In this document: positions 34,966 through 43,793 of the stretch, piece by piece | Position numbering within the stretch: the stretch's first letter is position 1 | Layout: each line of letters begins with the position of its first letter | NCBI RefSeq assembly: GCF_000758665.1 | Contig: NZ_CP009285.1 | Span: 2,108,001-2,172,000 of the forward strand | DNA length: 64,000 nucleotides | Direction of reading: 5' to 3' | Origin: Paenibacillus borealis | GTDB lineage: Bacteria; Bacillota; Bacilli; Paenibacillales; Paenibacillaceae | Notes under the pieces: model-generated | What the model was told of the DNA's origin: nothing | The model's input: the letters and a program-made list of their open reading frames with translations, nothing else | Database searches by the model: none | Translations under genes and position numbers: made by a program

Positions 34966-35940
34966 TTATCTCGCAGGTGCGAAATCAGCAACCTCACGCA
35001 GAATGCCTTCAATGGCTTCCAGTGTATCCGGCTGCAGCACAGCATTGACGGCTTCGGCATTCTCTTCGACCTGCTCCGGTCTGCTGGCCCCGATCAGCGC
35101 CGAGCTTACTCCCGGCTGCCGGAGGACCCAGGCCAGTGCCAGCTGGGATAGCTTAAGGCCTAGCTCTGCGGCCACTGTATCCAGCTTGGCGACCACATCC
35201 AGCACATCATCCCGGAGGTAGCTGCGGATGACACCATTCACCGAATCGTCTGAGCCGCGCGTTCCGGCCGGAGGCTGCTGTCCTTTCTTATATTTACCGG
35301 TCAGAATACCCTGGGCAAGCGGGGAGAAGACGACTTGTCCCAATCCTTCGCGTGCGGAAACCTCAAGCACTTCCTTCTCGATATAGCGCTCGAACATATT
35401 ATAGATTGGCTGATTGGACGCAAGCGGACGCAGATTCAGCCTGCGGCTGATGCCGGCTGCATTCGAGATTTGGGCAGCGGTCCATTCGCTGACAGCCGGA
35501 TAGAGGATTTTACCCTGTGCGGTCAGATCGTCGAGTGCGCGGAGCGTTTCTTCCACGGGGGTGTCATTGTCGAACCGGTGGCAGAAATACACATCGATAT
35601 AGTCTGTACCCAGACGGCGGAGACTCGCCTCACACTGCTCCATAATATGTTTGCGGGAGAGTCCGCGGTCATTCACACCATCGCCCATCGGAAAAAACAC
35701 CTTGGTGCTGAGCACATAATCCGAACGCGTATAGGAGCGGAGAGCGGCACCAATTGCTTTTTCACCTTCACCGCGGTTATAGGCGTTAGCTGTATCAAAG
35801 AAATTGATACCGCATTCAAAAGCCTTGGCAACACAGGCATCCGCAGCCTTCTGCTCCGCCGCCGTGCCGTAAGTGAGCCAGCTGCCAAGGCCGATTTCAC
35901 TGACTTTTAATCCGGTATTGCCGAGTTTTCTGTATTTCAT
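34966..35940 (-). CDS. Aldo/keto reductase
   Basis: 324-residue NADPH-dependent TIM-barrel oxidoreductase of the voltage-channel beta-subunit-like (AKR6/YghZ) branch. The catalytic tetrad is visible: Asp and Tyr in FFDTANAYNRGEGE, Lys in LSTKVFFP, His in YFCHRFD. The cofactor end motif SALIGASRPEQVEENAEA is present. Substrate cannot be told. GGAAGGAATGGAAAGAAG precedes the ATG. Not linked to the flanking genes in an operon. Confidence 0.9.
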   Translation of the reverse strand: MKYRKLGNTGLKVSEIGLGSWLTYGTAAEQKAADACVAKAFECGINFFDTANAYNRGEGEKAIGAALRSYTRSDYVLSTKVFFPMGDGVNDRGLSRKHIMEQCEASLRRLGTDYIDVYFCHRFDNDTPVEETLRALDDLTAQGKILYPAVSEWTAAQISNAAGISRRLNLRPLASNQPIYNMFERYIEKEVLEVSAREGLGQVVFSPLAQGILTGKYKKGQQPPAGTRGSDDSVNGVIRSYLRDDVLDVVAKLDTVAAELGLKLSQLALAWVLRQPGVSSALIGASRPEQVEENAEAVNAVLQPDTLEAIEGILREVADFAPAR

Positions 35941-36241
35941 CTTCTTTCCATTCCTTCCATAGTTTTTTGTACGCTTTTTAGGTTATTTCTGTGTTTTTTT
36001 CTGTTATGATGAGGACCAGTCCAGTTGATCGTAACATATCCTCTTAATTAAGTGTAAGAATACAGATAGTTTCCTTTCTAATTTATCCAAATGGCTTATT
36101 ATGCCGGCTCAGACAGGACTATCGGGCAGTACAATGTGAACGTGGAAAAATTAGGAATGACGGACAAAGTTAATACAGTGCGGAAATTACGCAATAGGAA
36201 TAAATGGATAAATATCGATTTTGGAATGGGGTTATAGAAAG
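35941..36241. other. Divergent intergenic region, reductase / hybrid kinase
   Basis: 301 bp, AT-rich. I see no confident -35/-10 pair for either gene, no palindrome and no reading frame with a ribosome site. Confidence 0.5.
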
Positions 36242-37855
36242 ATGATGGACAAGATGAATACCCGGGGTCAGGTCATTTCCAATTTAGAGGATGCTGCAGA
36301 CCGGATGATTGAACTGCTAAGCCAGATTTTTACGTCAAATACGATTATGATTACGATTCACGGTCTAGGCTTGGCTCCACTGCTGCGGACCTTCAACCGG
36401 CAAGAGTGTATTGTGCAGGAGGCAGACACTTTAGCGCTTCTTGATCCTATTCGCAGTCTGATTGTTCTTAATGACAATAAGCCGACACTGATCGCTGACA
36501 CGCATGACCATCCCTGTGGCTCTTCTGCCCTTGAATTAATATACACACGGGGCATACACTCGTTCGTTGGCGTGCCTCTGATCACGGAGCAAGGTGAATC
36601 TGTGGGTACGATCTGTCTGATGGACCCCGCAGCCGGCCTGCATACGAAGGAAGACCTGGATATATTAAGCGCTATAGCCTATTTTTTCACCTATATTATG
36701 AATTTGGAGCGGAAATTTGAATTCCTAGAACGGCAAAGCCAATCCAAAATGGACCTGTTTGCCATGCTCAGCCATGAAATCCGTACCCCGATGAACGGCA
36801 TTATCGGCATGACCGATCTGATGATGACGACTGAAATGGACGAGCAGCAGCAGTATTACATGGAGATCATTGAATCGAGCAATGCCAAGCTGCTGCAATT
36901 TCTGAATGATGTTCTGGATTTCAGCAAAATGGAAGCGGGCAAGCTGGTCATTGAAAAGGAACCGTTTGATATTATCACCGCACTGGAGGAGAGTGTCTAT
37001 CTGTTCTCCACCAAGGCTTTTGAGAAAAATCTGGAAGTGATTCTGAATGTAGATTCGGAAATTCCCCTGTATGTTCTGGGTGATGCCCCCAAGGTGCGCC
37101 AGATTATCATGAATATAGTAAGCAATGCCCTAAAGTTCACCCACGCAGGGGAGATCCTCATCGAGTTGAAATCATTGCCTGTTCATCGTGAAGAAATAGG
37201 GGTAAGGATCACGGTGCAGGATTCTGGAATAGGGATAGCGGAAGACAAGCTGAAGCTGCTGTTCAACAAATATACGCAGGTTCACCAGAGCAGCGAGACT
37301 CATCATTATGGAGGAACCGGACTGGGGCTGGCAATCTGCAGACAGCTGGTGGAGCTGATGGGGGGAGAGATCTCCGTTGAAAGCAAGGAAGGGATAGGGA
37401 CGAAGCTGGAGGTCACTCTGTATCTCGAGAAATATACAAGCCTGCCCTCGATCCCCTTCGAGAAAGATGTGCTTGACGGAATTAAGATCCTGGTTGTTGA
37501 GGATAACCTGACAAGTCTGCATGTTATCTCTTCGGTACTCGAGGACTGGAGTGTGGCAGTTACTTCCGCCGAGACGGCCAATCAGGCAATGGACTTTATG
37601 GCGGCTAACAACGATTATGATCTGATCCTTATGGACAAGGATATTGCGGGGACAGAAGCTACCGCGCTTGCCAAGCAAATGCGCCAGCTTGCTCCGGACA
37701 GGAAGCTGCCCGTAATTCTCCTTGCTCCCCTGGGGATGAATCTGGACGAGGAGACCAAAGCGCAGTTTGCCTCCATCATTATAAAGCCCATCCGCAAGGT
37801 GCATCTGCTCAATAACATATTGGCTTTGCTGAAGCACAGCAAGCCTGAATCCTAA
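36242..37855 (+). CDS. Cytosolic hybrid histidine kinase (GAF-HisKA-HATPase-REC)
   Basis: 537 residues without membrane helices. A GAF-like sensor (about 20-160: HSFVGVPLITEQGESVGTICLMD), a HisKA helix pair with H178 in MLSHEIRTPMNG, an ATPase domain with N box NIVSNALKF, G1 DSGIGIA and G2 GGTGLGLAI, and a C-terminal receiver domain with phosphoacceptor D465. The receiver has MDKDIAG instead of the common MDxxMPxMDG, and no output regulator lies beside the gene. ATG 36242 or 36245 is preferred over TTG 36221. Confidence 0.85.
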   Translation: MMDKMNTRGQVISNLEDAADRMIELLSQIFTSNTIMITIHGLGLAPLLRTFNRQECIVQEADTLALLDPIRSLIVLNDNKPTLIADTHDHPCGSSALELIYTRGIHSFVGVPLITEQGESVGTICLMDPAAGLHTKEDLDILSAIAYFFTYIMNLERKFEFLERQSQSKMDLFAMLSHEIRTPMNGIIGMTDLMMTTEMDEQQQYYMEIIESSNAKLLQFLNDVLDFSKMEAGKLVIEKEPFDIITALEESVYLFSTKAFEKNLEVILNVDSEIPLYVLGDAPKVRQIIMNIVSNALKFTHAGEILIELKSLPVHREEIGVRITVQDSGIGIAEDKLKLLFNKYTQVHQSSETHHYGGTGLGLAICRQLVELMGGEISVESKEGIGTKLEVTLYLEKYTSLPSIPFEKDVLDGIKILVVEDNLTSLHVISSVLEDWSVAVTSAETANQAMDFMAANNDYDLILMDKDIAGTEATALAKQMRQLAPDRKLPVILLAPLGMNLDEETKAQFASIIIKPIRKVHLLNNILALLKHSKPES

Positions 37856-37870
37856 TTTAGCCTGCTCCTT

Positions 37871-37879
37871 TGATATAAT
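37871..37879 (+). promoter_or_regulatory. Extended -10 promoter of the SGNH hydrolase gene
   Basis: TGATATAAT combines the TGn extension with a perfect TATAAT; the -35 region is poor. It lies 34 bp before the ATG at 37913. Confidence 0.5.
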
Positions 37880-37912
37880 TGAATTAAAATAAATGGTGAA
37901 AGGTGAGTATTC

Positions 37913-38581
37913 ATGTCTATCTCAATTTCCGGAGCAAACAAGGTATTTCTGTTTCAAGGCGACTCCATTACCGATGGCAACCGCGACCGGGGTAATGATC
38001 TTAACCATATTCTCGGTCATGGTTATGCATACATAATTGGAAGCAGATTAGGCAATGAACTGGCGGAGCTGCGGCCGGTATTCTATAACCGCGGGGTGAG
38101 CGGAGACCGGGTCTCCGATCTGTATGCACGCTGGAACGAGGATGCCATCTATCTGCAGCCGGATGTACTCAGCATTCTGGCAGGGGCCAATGATATCTGG
38201 AGAACCATGATGGGCGACCCGGGCGGTATAACAGACCGTTTCGAACGCGCTTACCGTCATGTGCTGGAAGAGACACGTGAGGCGCTGCCGCATACCGGAC
38301 TTGTGCTCTGTGAGCCGTTTCTCCTGAAGGTAGGGGCAACGGCAGAGAAATGGCCGGAATGGCTGAAGATCCTGACTCATTACCAGGAAGTGGTCCGCAG
38401 TCTGGCGGAGGAGTTCGAGGCTGTGCATGTACCGCTTCAGGCTGTGTTTGAAGCGGCTGCGCTGAGAACAGATGCCGTGTATTGGATATGGGACGGCGTG
38501 CATCCAACAGCAGCCGGGCATGATCTGATCGCCGGGGAGTGGCTGAGAATTGTGGGGCAGAGCGGGATTCTGCAAGGGTAA
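37913..38581 (+). CDS. SGNH/GDSL esterase (carbohydrate acetylesterase type)
   Basis: 222-residue cytoplasmic esterase with all four SGNH blocks: GDSIT (Ser18), the Gly of NRGVSGDRV, Asn of AGAND, and D194/H197 in DGVHPTAAGH. The family includes rhamnogalacturonan and xylan acetylesterases, which remove acetyl groups from imported oligosaccharides. AAAGGTGAG precedes ATG 37913. It stands alone with its own promoter and terminator. Confidence 0.88.
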   Translation: MSISISGANKVFLFQGDSITDGNRDRGNDLNHILGHGYAYIIGSRLGNELAELRPVFYNRGVSGDRVSDLYARWNEDAIYLQPDVLSILAGANDIWRTMMGDPGGITDRFERAYRHVLEETREALPHTGLVLCEPFLLKVGATAEKWPEWLKILTHYQEVVRSLAEEFEAVHVPLQAVFEAAALRTDAVYWIWDGVHPTAAGHDLIAGEWLRIVGQSGILQG

Positions 38582-38719
38582 GCTGCCCCCGTCCCGGCTC
38601 TTCTGAGACAAATTCGGATTACAGTAACACTGCAACAACAGAAATAAGATTAACAACAGTAAAAGTAAAAGCAAATACAAAGCATTTGCAGCAAAGTATA
38701 TAAATACCGCAGCACTAGA

Positions 38720-38764
38720 GCCTGTTTGAAGCCGGGATGTTTCCGGAATTCAAACAGGCTTTTT
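38720..38764 (+). terminator. Terminator of the SGNH hydrolase gene
   Basis: An 11-bp stem (38720-38730 with 38749-38759) with inner CCGG pairing, followed by five T. Confidence 0.8.
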
Positions 38765-38848
38765 GGCCAGGTTCCTGTAGGGAATCATGAGTTTCGTCTG
38801 TTGCGGATAAGTTTCATTGGGATGTGGGGCGGATCTGTCAGACAAAAG

Positions 38849-39358
38849 CCGAAAGCGGGCAGCAGGCGTGAATGAAGGGCATTAGTGCCCCTGAATCCGC
38901 CGAAAGCGGGCAGCAGGCGTGAATGAAGGGCATTAGTGCCCCTGAATCTGCCGAAAGCGGGCGATAGGCGTGAATGAGGGGCATTAGTGCCCCTGAATCT
39001 GCCGAAAGCGGGCGGTAGGAGTGAATGAGGGGCATTAGTGCCCCTGAATCCGCCGAAAGCGGGCAGCAGTCGGGAATGAGGAGCATTAGTGCCCCTGAAT
39101 CCGCCGAAAGCGGGCAGCAGGCGTGAATGAAGGGCATTAGTGCCCCTGAATCTGCCGAAAGCGGGCGATAGGCGTGAATGAAGGGCATTAGTGCCCCTGA
39201 ATCTGCCGAAAGCGGGCGATAGGCGTGAATGAGGGGCATTAGTGCCCCTGAATCTGCCGAAATTGGGCGGTAGGAGTGAATGAGGGGCATTAGTGCCCCT
39301 GAATCCGCCGAAAGCGGACGATAGGCGGGAAAGAGGGGCAAAAGTGCGCTTGATTTCA
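38849..39358. repeat. 51-bp tandem array, ten units
   Basis: Units start at 38849, 38900, 38951, 39002, 39053, 39104, 39155, 39206, 39257 and 39308, all exactly 51 bp apart. Each has two hairpins: CCGC-cgaaa-GCGG and GGGGCA-ttag-TGCCCC (first arm often AGGGCA). Copies differ at a few fixed positions (CAGCAGG, CGATAGG, CGGTAGG). The last unit has a decayed second hairpin. The reverse strand reads as a 17-residue peptide repeat (PLSADSGALMPLIHAYR) but lacks a ribosome site. Confidence 0.9.
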
Positions 39359-39510
39359 GCGGGGCTGCCCGGAAGTAGTCTGCCTGGAGTGGGGTGAGGT
39401 GGCCTTATAATCTATATAAGCTGCACAGGCCGCATCCGCTGCAGCGTGATTAGCCATCCGGGTGTTTTTATCTTTGCCGGGCAGAGGCTGGCGCAATAAT
39501 GTGCATCTTG

Positions 39511-39760
39511 CTGGCTGTTTGCAGGTTACTGGCTCATGATTACAGGTTACTGGCTGCTGGTTACTGATTACTGGCTGCTGTCTGCAGGTTACTGGCTCAT
39601 GGTTACTGGTTGCTGATTACTGGCTGCTGTTTGCAGGTTACTGGCTCATGGCTGCTGGATACTGATTACTGATTACTGATTACTGATTATTGATTATTGA
39701 TTACTGATTACTGATTACTGATTACTGATTACTGATTATTGATTACTGGTTGTTGCTTGC
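39511..39760. repeat. Simple-repeat zone built on TTACTG
   Basis: GCAGGTTACTGGCTCAT recurs at 39521, 39584 and 39633, with GGTTACTG and GATTACTG between; from 39661 to about 39745 it becomes nearly pure GATTACT/GATTATT heptamer repeats. The 7-bp period breaks reading frames, so it is non-coding. Confidence 0.85.
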
Positions 39761-39821
39761 TGTCTGCTAGGTGCACGGTACAGGTTACTGGAGCAGGTGA
39801 GCGTACCGTCAGCAGAGTGAA

Positions 39822-40000
39822 GCGGACTCAAAAGCTCTTATTTCCCGGAAAACCCCTTTTTTGAGGCTTATGCGGACTGAGAATCCGCTATTGTGTTCAT
39901 TTGGGCGTGAAACGGGCTGCGGCGGGCCCATTAACGGAATCTGAGTCCGCTTTGCCAGCAAATCTGCCGGATTTGGGCAAATAGCGGATTTTCAGTCCGT
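39822..40000. repeat. Four-unit palindrome block, family C, copy 2 (50/62/50)
   Basis: Units at 39822-39838, 39872-39888, 39934-39950 and 39984-40000, form GCGGA-N7-TCCGC. Centres 50, 62 and 50 bp apart, as in copy 1. Units one and two continue into TTATTT or TATTG; units three and four are preceded by ATTA and AATA. The reverse complement of the right half aligns with the left half over about 85 bp, so an RNA copy could fold into one long imperfect hairpin. Confidence 0.82.
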
Positions 40001-40402
40001 TTGATTAGCTGATGGTCCGGGCAGCTAGGCTATGATAAGCTCCGCCAAGCACTCGCAGAGAACGTGCGGGAAGTGCTAACTTGCAAATCCGCTTCAGCCA
40101 TAAAGCCTCATCCATTAAGGCCTCATCCATGAAGGCGCCAACTCGACTTTATTTTTCAGCTAAGACGCTGCCTGGCGGAATGAGCGGGAGAAATTCCTCT
40201 GAATCCGGCTGGGACGGGGAACTGGCAGAAGGAGAGGGGGAATCCCCTTGAATCGGGTTGGAGCGGGGAACTGCCCCCTCCCCCTGTATATACGGTAAAT
40301 CCATGCTCCGCATACGGTGATTTCACTGTATCTTAAGCCGCTTATTGCCCGGCCCCGGGTCCGGGTGACATAATCGAAGAGCAGGCATGTACACAGGAAG
40401 GC

Positions 40403-42166
40403 GTGAAGAGCTTGGACTATTTCCGGAAGCAATCGTTCCGCAGTAAATTAAAAACCGCATTCCTGGCCGTGATTCTCCTCTCTGTGCTGATGACCGGAGG
40501 ACTGTCCTATTCCATCTCGGCGGCGATCCTGGAGAAGAATGCGCTGAAGCTCACCCAGGATACCGTCGTCAAATCGGCACAGATCATCGACGAGAAGCTG
40601 AACAAGCTGACACTGATTATGATGACCTTTATGATCAGCCAGCCTTTTCACGATATGATGAGGGATGTCGTCTCCGGGGACACAGGCAGATATTATACCC
40701 ATCTGAATGATCTTGATAACGTTTTCTCACAGGCGCGGATTGCCGAGCCGCTGATTCAGTCCATCTATGTGTCCACGCCGATCGGGGAGTTTTACCCGTC
40801 GTCGATGAACCGCAACCGGCTGACGGAATTCAAGGATACGTTTCTATATGAGCGCATTGAACAGGAGAAGAGGAACCTGTGGGTCGAGGGCCATGAGGAT
40901 ATGCTGTTCTCCGGCAAGGACCGGGTGATCTCACTGATTCTGGAGCCCATATTCGATACTCCGGTCAGCGGTGTCTATATCGTAGTCAATATCCGCGAAG
41001 ACGGCTTCCGCAAGCTGGTAAGCGGAGGTACCGGGGGCGGGGCGCGCAGCTTCCTGCTGAACGCTTCAGGTGAGCCTGTGTATTCTGTGAAGGACCCGCT
41101 GGTCCGGCAGGCGGTGGAGGGCGGTCATCTGACCGGTAGGATCAGCAGCAGCCGGGATCTCAGCAATACGTTTAAGCTAGGCGGTGAATCCTATCTGCTG
41201 AACTATGCTCATCTGGGCATCGCAGATTGGACGATGACTACAATCCAGTCCAAAGCCAGCGTGCTGAAGGATATGATCTATGTCAAGTGGATGCTTGTGG
41301 TGGTGGCCCTCGCCGCCTTCACGGTCACAATGATGGTATCCGGCGCATTTACCCGTTATCTGCTGAGGCCGCTGCAGGGTCTGATGAAGGTGATGAAAAA
41401 GGTGGAAAGCAACGATCTGACCGCCCGGTTCGAGAGCAGCAGCGGGGATGAGCTGGCTCAGGTCGGTATCCGGTTCAACCGGATGCTTGAGCAGATTGTG
41501 GTGCTGATCGGGGAAGTCACCGAGGCAGAGACGAATAAACGCTCGGCGGAGATCAAGGCGCTGTCGGCGCAGATGGACCCCCACTTCCTGTACAACACGC
41601 TGAATACGATCTACTGGAAGCTGAATCTGAAGCAGGTGGAGCAGTCGCAGCGAATGGTAGTGTCGCTGTCCCGGCTGTTTCAGCTGGGGCTGAATAAGGG
41701 GCAGGAGATCACCACGCTGTCCAAGGAGCTGGAGCATGTCCGCCAGTATCTGGAGCTGCAGTGCAGCTGCTATGAAGGGTTGTTCCGTTATGAAATCCAC
41801 GTAGAGGATGAATCGCTGAATACACTCGCTATTCCGCGTATTCTGCTGCAGCCGCTGGTGGAGAACAGCATCCTGCATGGCTTCTGCGATCTGGAGAGCG
41901 GCGGAGTTATTGATATAGAGATATTGGAAGAGGGAGAACGCTGGTGCCTTACGGTCCGCGACAATGGAGCAGGCATGGAGGAGGATCAGGTCCGGGCACT
42001 CTTCTGGAGGGAATCGGATAAGGGGTATGCCGTGTCCAATCTGATCCGCAGGCTGCAGCTGTATTACGGGGACAGTGCGGTGTTCCGGGTGGACAGCGGG
42101 CCAGGCAGGGGAACGGCGGTCATCATTTCTTTACCCAAGAGAGAGGAGCATCAGGATGGACGATAA
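40403..42166 (+). CDS. YesM-type sensor histidine kinase (module 1)
   Basis: 587 residues. First helix about 17-37, extracytoplasmic sensor to about 295, second helix (MLVVVALAAFTVTMMVSGAF), HAMP, His_kinase domain with H394 in MDPHFLYNTLN, and ATPase domain (VENSILHGF; DNGAGM). This class senses sugars or binding proteins outside the cell and phosphorylates YesN-type regulators. The GTG at 40403 has a cramped ribosome site; TTG 40412 is a good alternative. It overlaps the regulator gene by 11 bp. Confidence 0.88.
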   Translation: MKSLDYFRKQSFRSKLKTAFLAVILLSVLMTGGLSYSISAAILEKNALKLTQDTVVKSAQIIDEKLNKLTLIMMTFMISQPFHDMMRDVVSGDTGRYYTHLNDLDNVFSQARIAEPLIQSIYVSTPIGEFYPSSMNRNRLTEFKDTFLYERIEQEKRNLWVEGHEDMLFSGKDRVISLILEPIFDTPVSGVYIVVNIREDGFRKLVSGGTGGGARSFLLNASGEPVYSVKDPLVRQAVEGGHLTGRISSSRDLSNTFKLGGESYLLNYAHLGIADWTMTTIQSKASVLKDMIYVKWMLVVVALAAFTVTMMVSGAFTRYLLRPLQGLMKVMKKVESNDLTARFESSSGDELAQVGIRFNRMLEQIVVLIGEVTEAETNKRSAEIKALSAQMDPHFLYNTLNTIYWKLNLKQVEQSQRMVVSLSRLFQLGLNKGQEITTLSKELEHVRQYLELQCSCYEGLFRYEIHVEDESLNTLAIPRILLQPLVENSILHGFCDLESGGVIDIEILEEGERWCLTVRDNGAGMEEDQVRALFWRESDKGYAVSNLIRRLQLYYGDSAVFRVDSGPGRGTAVIISLPKREEHQDGR

Positions 42167-43793
42167 TGGTGTGATCAGCTTGTGCATTATAGACGATATC
42201 AAAAGCGTAGTCGCAGGACTCACCTGCATGAATTGGGCGGACCAGGGTATCCGGGTGGCGGGTACGGCAGCCAACGGGGAGGATGGGCTGGACATGATCT
42301 CGGAGCTGCGCCCGGATCTTGTCATTACGGATATACGGATGCCGAGGATGGATGGACTGTCCATGCTGCGGGCCGTGCTGGAACGCCACCGGGACTGTAA
42401 GGTGATTCTGATCAGCGGCTATGCCGATTTTGAATATGCGCAGCAGGCTGTCCAGCTTGGCGCTTTTGACTTTGTTGTCAAGCCGTTTACCGAAGAGGAT
42501 ATTATGAAGGCGGTGCTGCGGGCGAAGGCGGAGATTCTGGAAGAACGGTCGAAGCTGCTTACCCTGCGGGAGATGGAAAAAAGATTGCGGGAGAGTCTGC
42601 CGGTGCTGCGGCAGGAATATTTCGCCCTGCTGGTCAGCCACCGTACAGCCTGGGAGCAGGCGGCGGCCCGCTGGGAATTCCTGAATATCGATCTGAACCC
42701 GCAGGGGTTTGTGGTGATGCTGCTTGAGATCGATCACTTTCAGGAGCGGGCAGCCGAGCTGTCCATCCGCGAGGTGGAGCTGATCCGCTTCTCGCTGCTC
42801 AATATCACGCAGGAGACGATTGCCGAATATGCGCGCTGCGTAGTCTTCCGCGCCAGACATAACCGCTATCTGGCGGTTATGAATGACTGCAGCGCGCCCA
42901 GTGCGGTCGAGATCGCCGAACGCTGTTGCCGGAATATTGAACGCTACACCAAGTTCACGGTTTCGGTCGGGGTCGGAGGCAGAGTGGAGGAGACGAGTGA
43001 GCTGCCCGATTCCTATCTGCAGGCCAACCGGGCGCTGGCCTATCATCTGTTCACGGAAGGCAATGCAGCCATCCGCTATGACGATATTCTCCCGGCCGGC
43101 AGCCAGGAGCCGCTGTCCCTGGAATACAAGGACGAGCTGCTGCTGGCGCTGCGCTCCGGGAATACCGGCAAGGCAGCGGCTATTCTGGAGGATATCTCGA
43201 CAAGCCTCCAGAGTCTGGTCTCCCGGCAGAATCCGGATTATCTGCTCAGCCTGTACGATGAGCTGGCTGCCTCGGCGATCCGGAGCTTCTATGAGCTGAT
43301 TCCGTATGCGGATATCCAGCCGCTGATCCAGAGATTCAGGGCTGTTCAGGGAACAGCCGGACTGCCGCTGGCTTCTCTCCAGCGGCAGCTGCTGGAGTTA
43401 TGCGTGGAAGGGGCCGCACTGGTACGCAAGAACAGCCTGTCCGAGGGGCAGAAGGTTATCTATGCCTCACTCGATTATATTCAGAGCCATCTCTCTGAGG
43501 ATATAACGGTAGGGGATTGCGCCGCTCACGTCCATCTCAGCGCGAGCTACTACTCCAGTCTTTTCAAGAAGGTGACCGGTATGACGGTCACCCAGTATGT
43601 GACCATGGAGAAGATCCAGAAGGCCAAAGCGCTGCTGGTAGAAGGGATGCCGGTGCAGGAGGTCGCCCTTGCAGCAGGTTACGAGGAGCGGCGGTATTTC
43701 AGCGAAATGTTCAAGAAGATCACCGGGCAGACACCTTCGGAATTCAGGGCAGGCTATCATCCTGACCGTCCGGAGGAGAAACCTTACCGATGA
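42156..43793 (+). CDS. YesN-type response regulator, REC-AraC (module 1)
   Basis: 545 residues: receiver domain with IDD acidic pocket, phosphoacceptor D59 in VITDIRMPRMDG and Lys in VVKPF; a long middle region; C-terminal AraC DNA-binding domain (ITVGDCAAHVHLSASYYSSLFKKVTGMTVTQYV; VQEVALAAGYEERRYFSEMFKKITGQTPSEFR). Start ATG 42156 follows GAGAGGAG. Probably activates the GH130/transporter genes downstream. Its stop overlaps the next ATG. Confidence 0.9.
   Translation: MDDNGVISLCIIDDIKSVVAGLTCMNWADQGIRVAGTAANGEDGLDMISELRPDLVITDIRMPRMDGLSMLRAVLERHRDCKVILISGYADFEYAQQAVQLGAFDFVVKPFTEEDIMKAVLRAKAEILEERSKLLTLREMEKRLRESLPVLRQEYFALLVSHRTAWEQAAARWEFLNIDLNPQGFVVMLLEIDHFQERAAELSIREVELIRFSLLNITQETIAEYARCVVFRARHNRYLAVMNDCSAPSAVEIAERCCRNIERYTKFTVSVGVGGRVEETSELPDSYLQANRALAYHLFTEGNAAIRYDDILPAGSQEPLSLEYKDELLLALRSGNTGKAAAILEDISTSLQSLVSRQNPDYLLSLYDELAASAIRSFYELIPYADIQPLIQRFRAVQGTAGLPLASLQRQLLELCVEGAALVRKNSLSEGQKVIYASLDYIQSHLSEDITVGDCAAHVHLSASYYSSLFKKVTGMTVTQYVTMEKIQKAKALLVEGMPVQEVALAAGYEERRYFSEMFKKITGQTPSEFRAGYHPDRPEEKPYR

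Larger units (their letters stand above)
38582..40402. other. 1.8-kb repeat-rich non-coding region
   Basis: Longest gene-free stretch of the window. In order: terminator, ten-copy 51-bp array (38849-39358), a GTTACTGGCTCATG and GATTACT simple-repeat zone (about 39511-39760), family C palindrome block (39822-40000), short GGCCTCATCCAT duplications (40107-40133) and two diverged 50-bp units (40185-40285). I call no protein here; one reverse frame stays open only because 51 is a multiple of three. Confidence 0.8.

Noticed and set aside
38838..39341. 167-codon reverse reading frame made of 17-residue repeats
   Set aside because: The frame is open only because the tandem unit is 51 bp; each unit has two strong hairpins, copies differ in ways that ignore codon positions, and there is no ribosome site.
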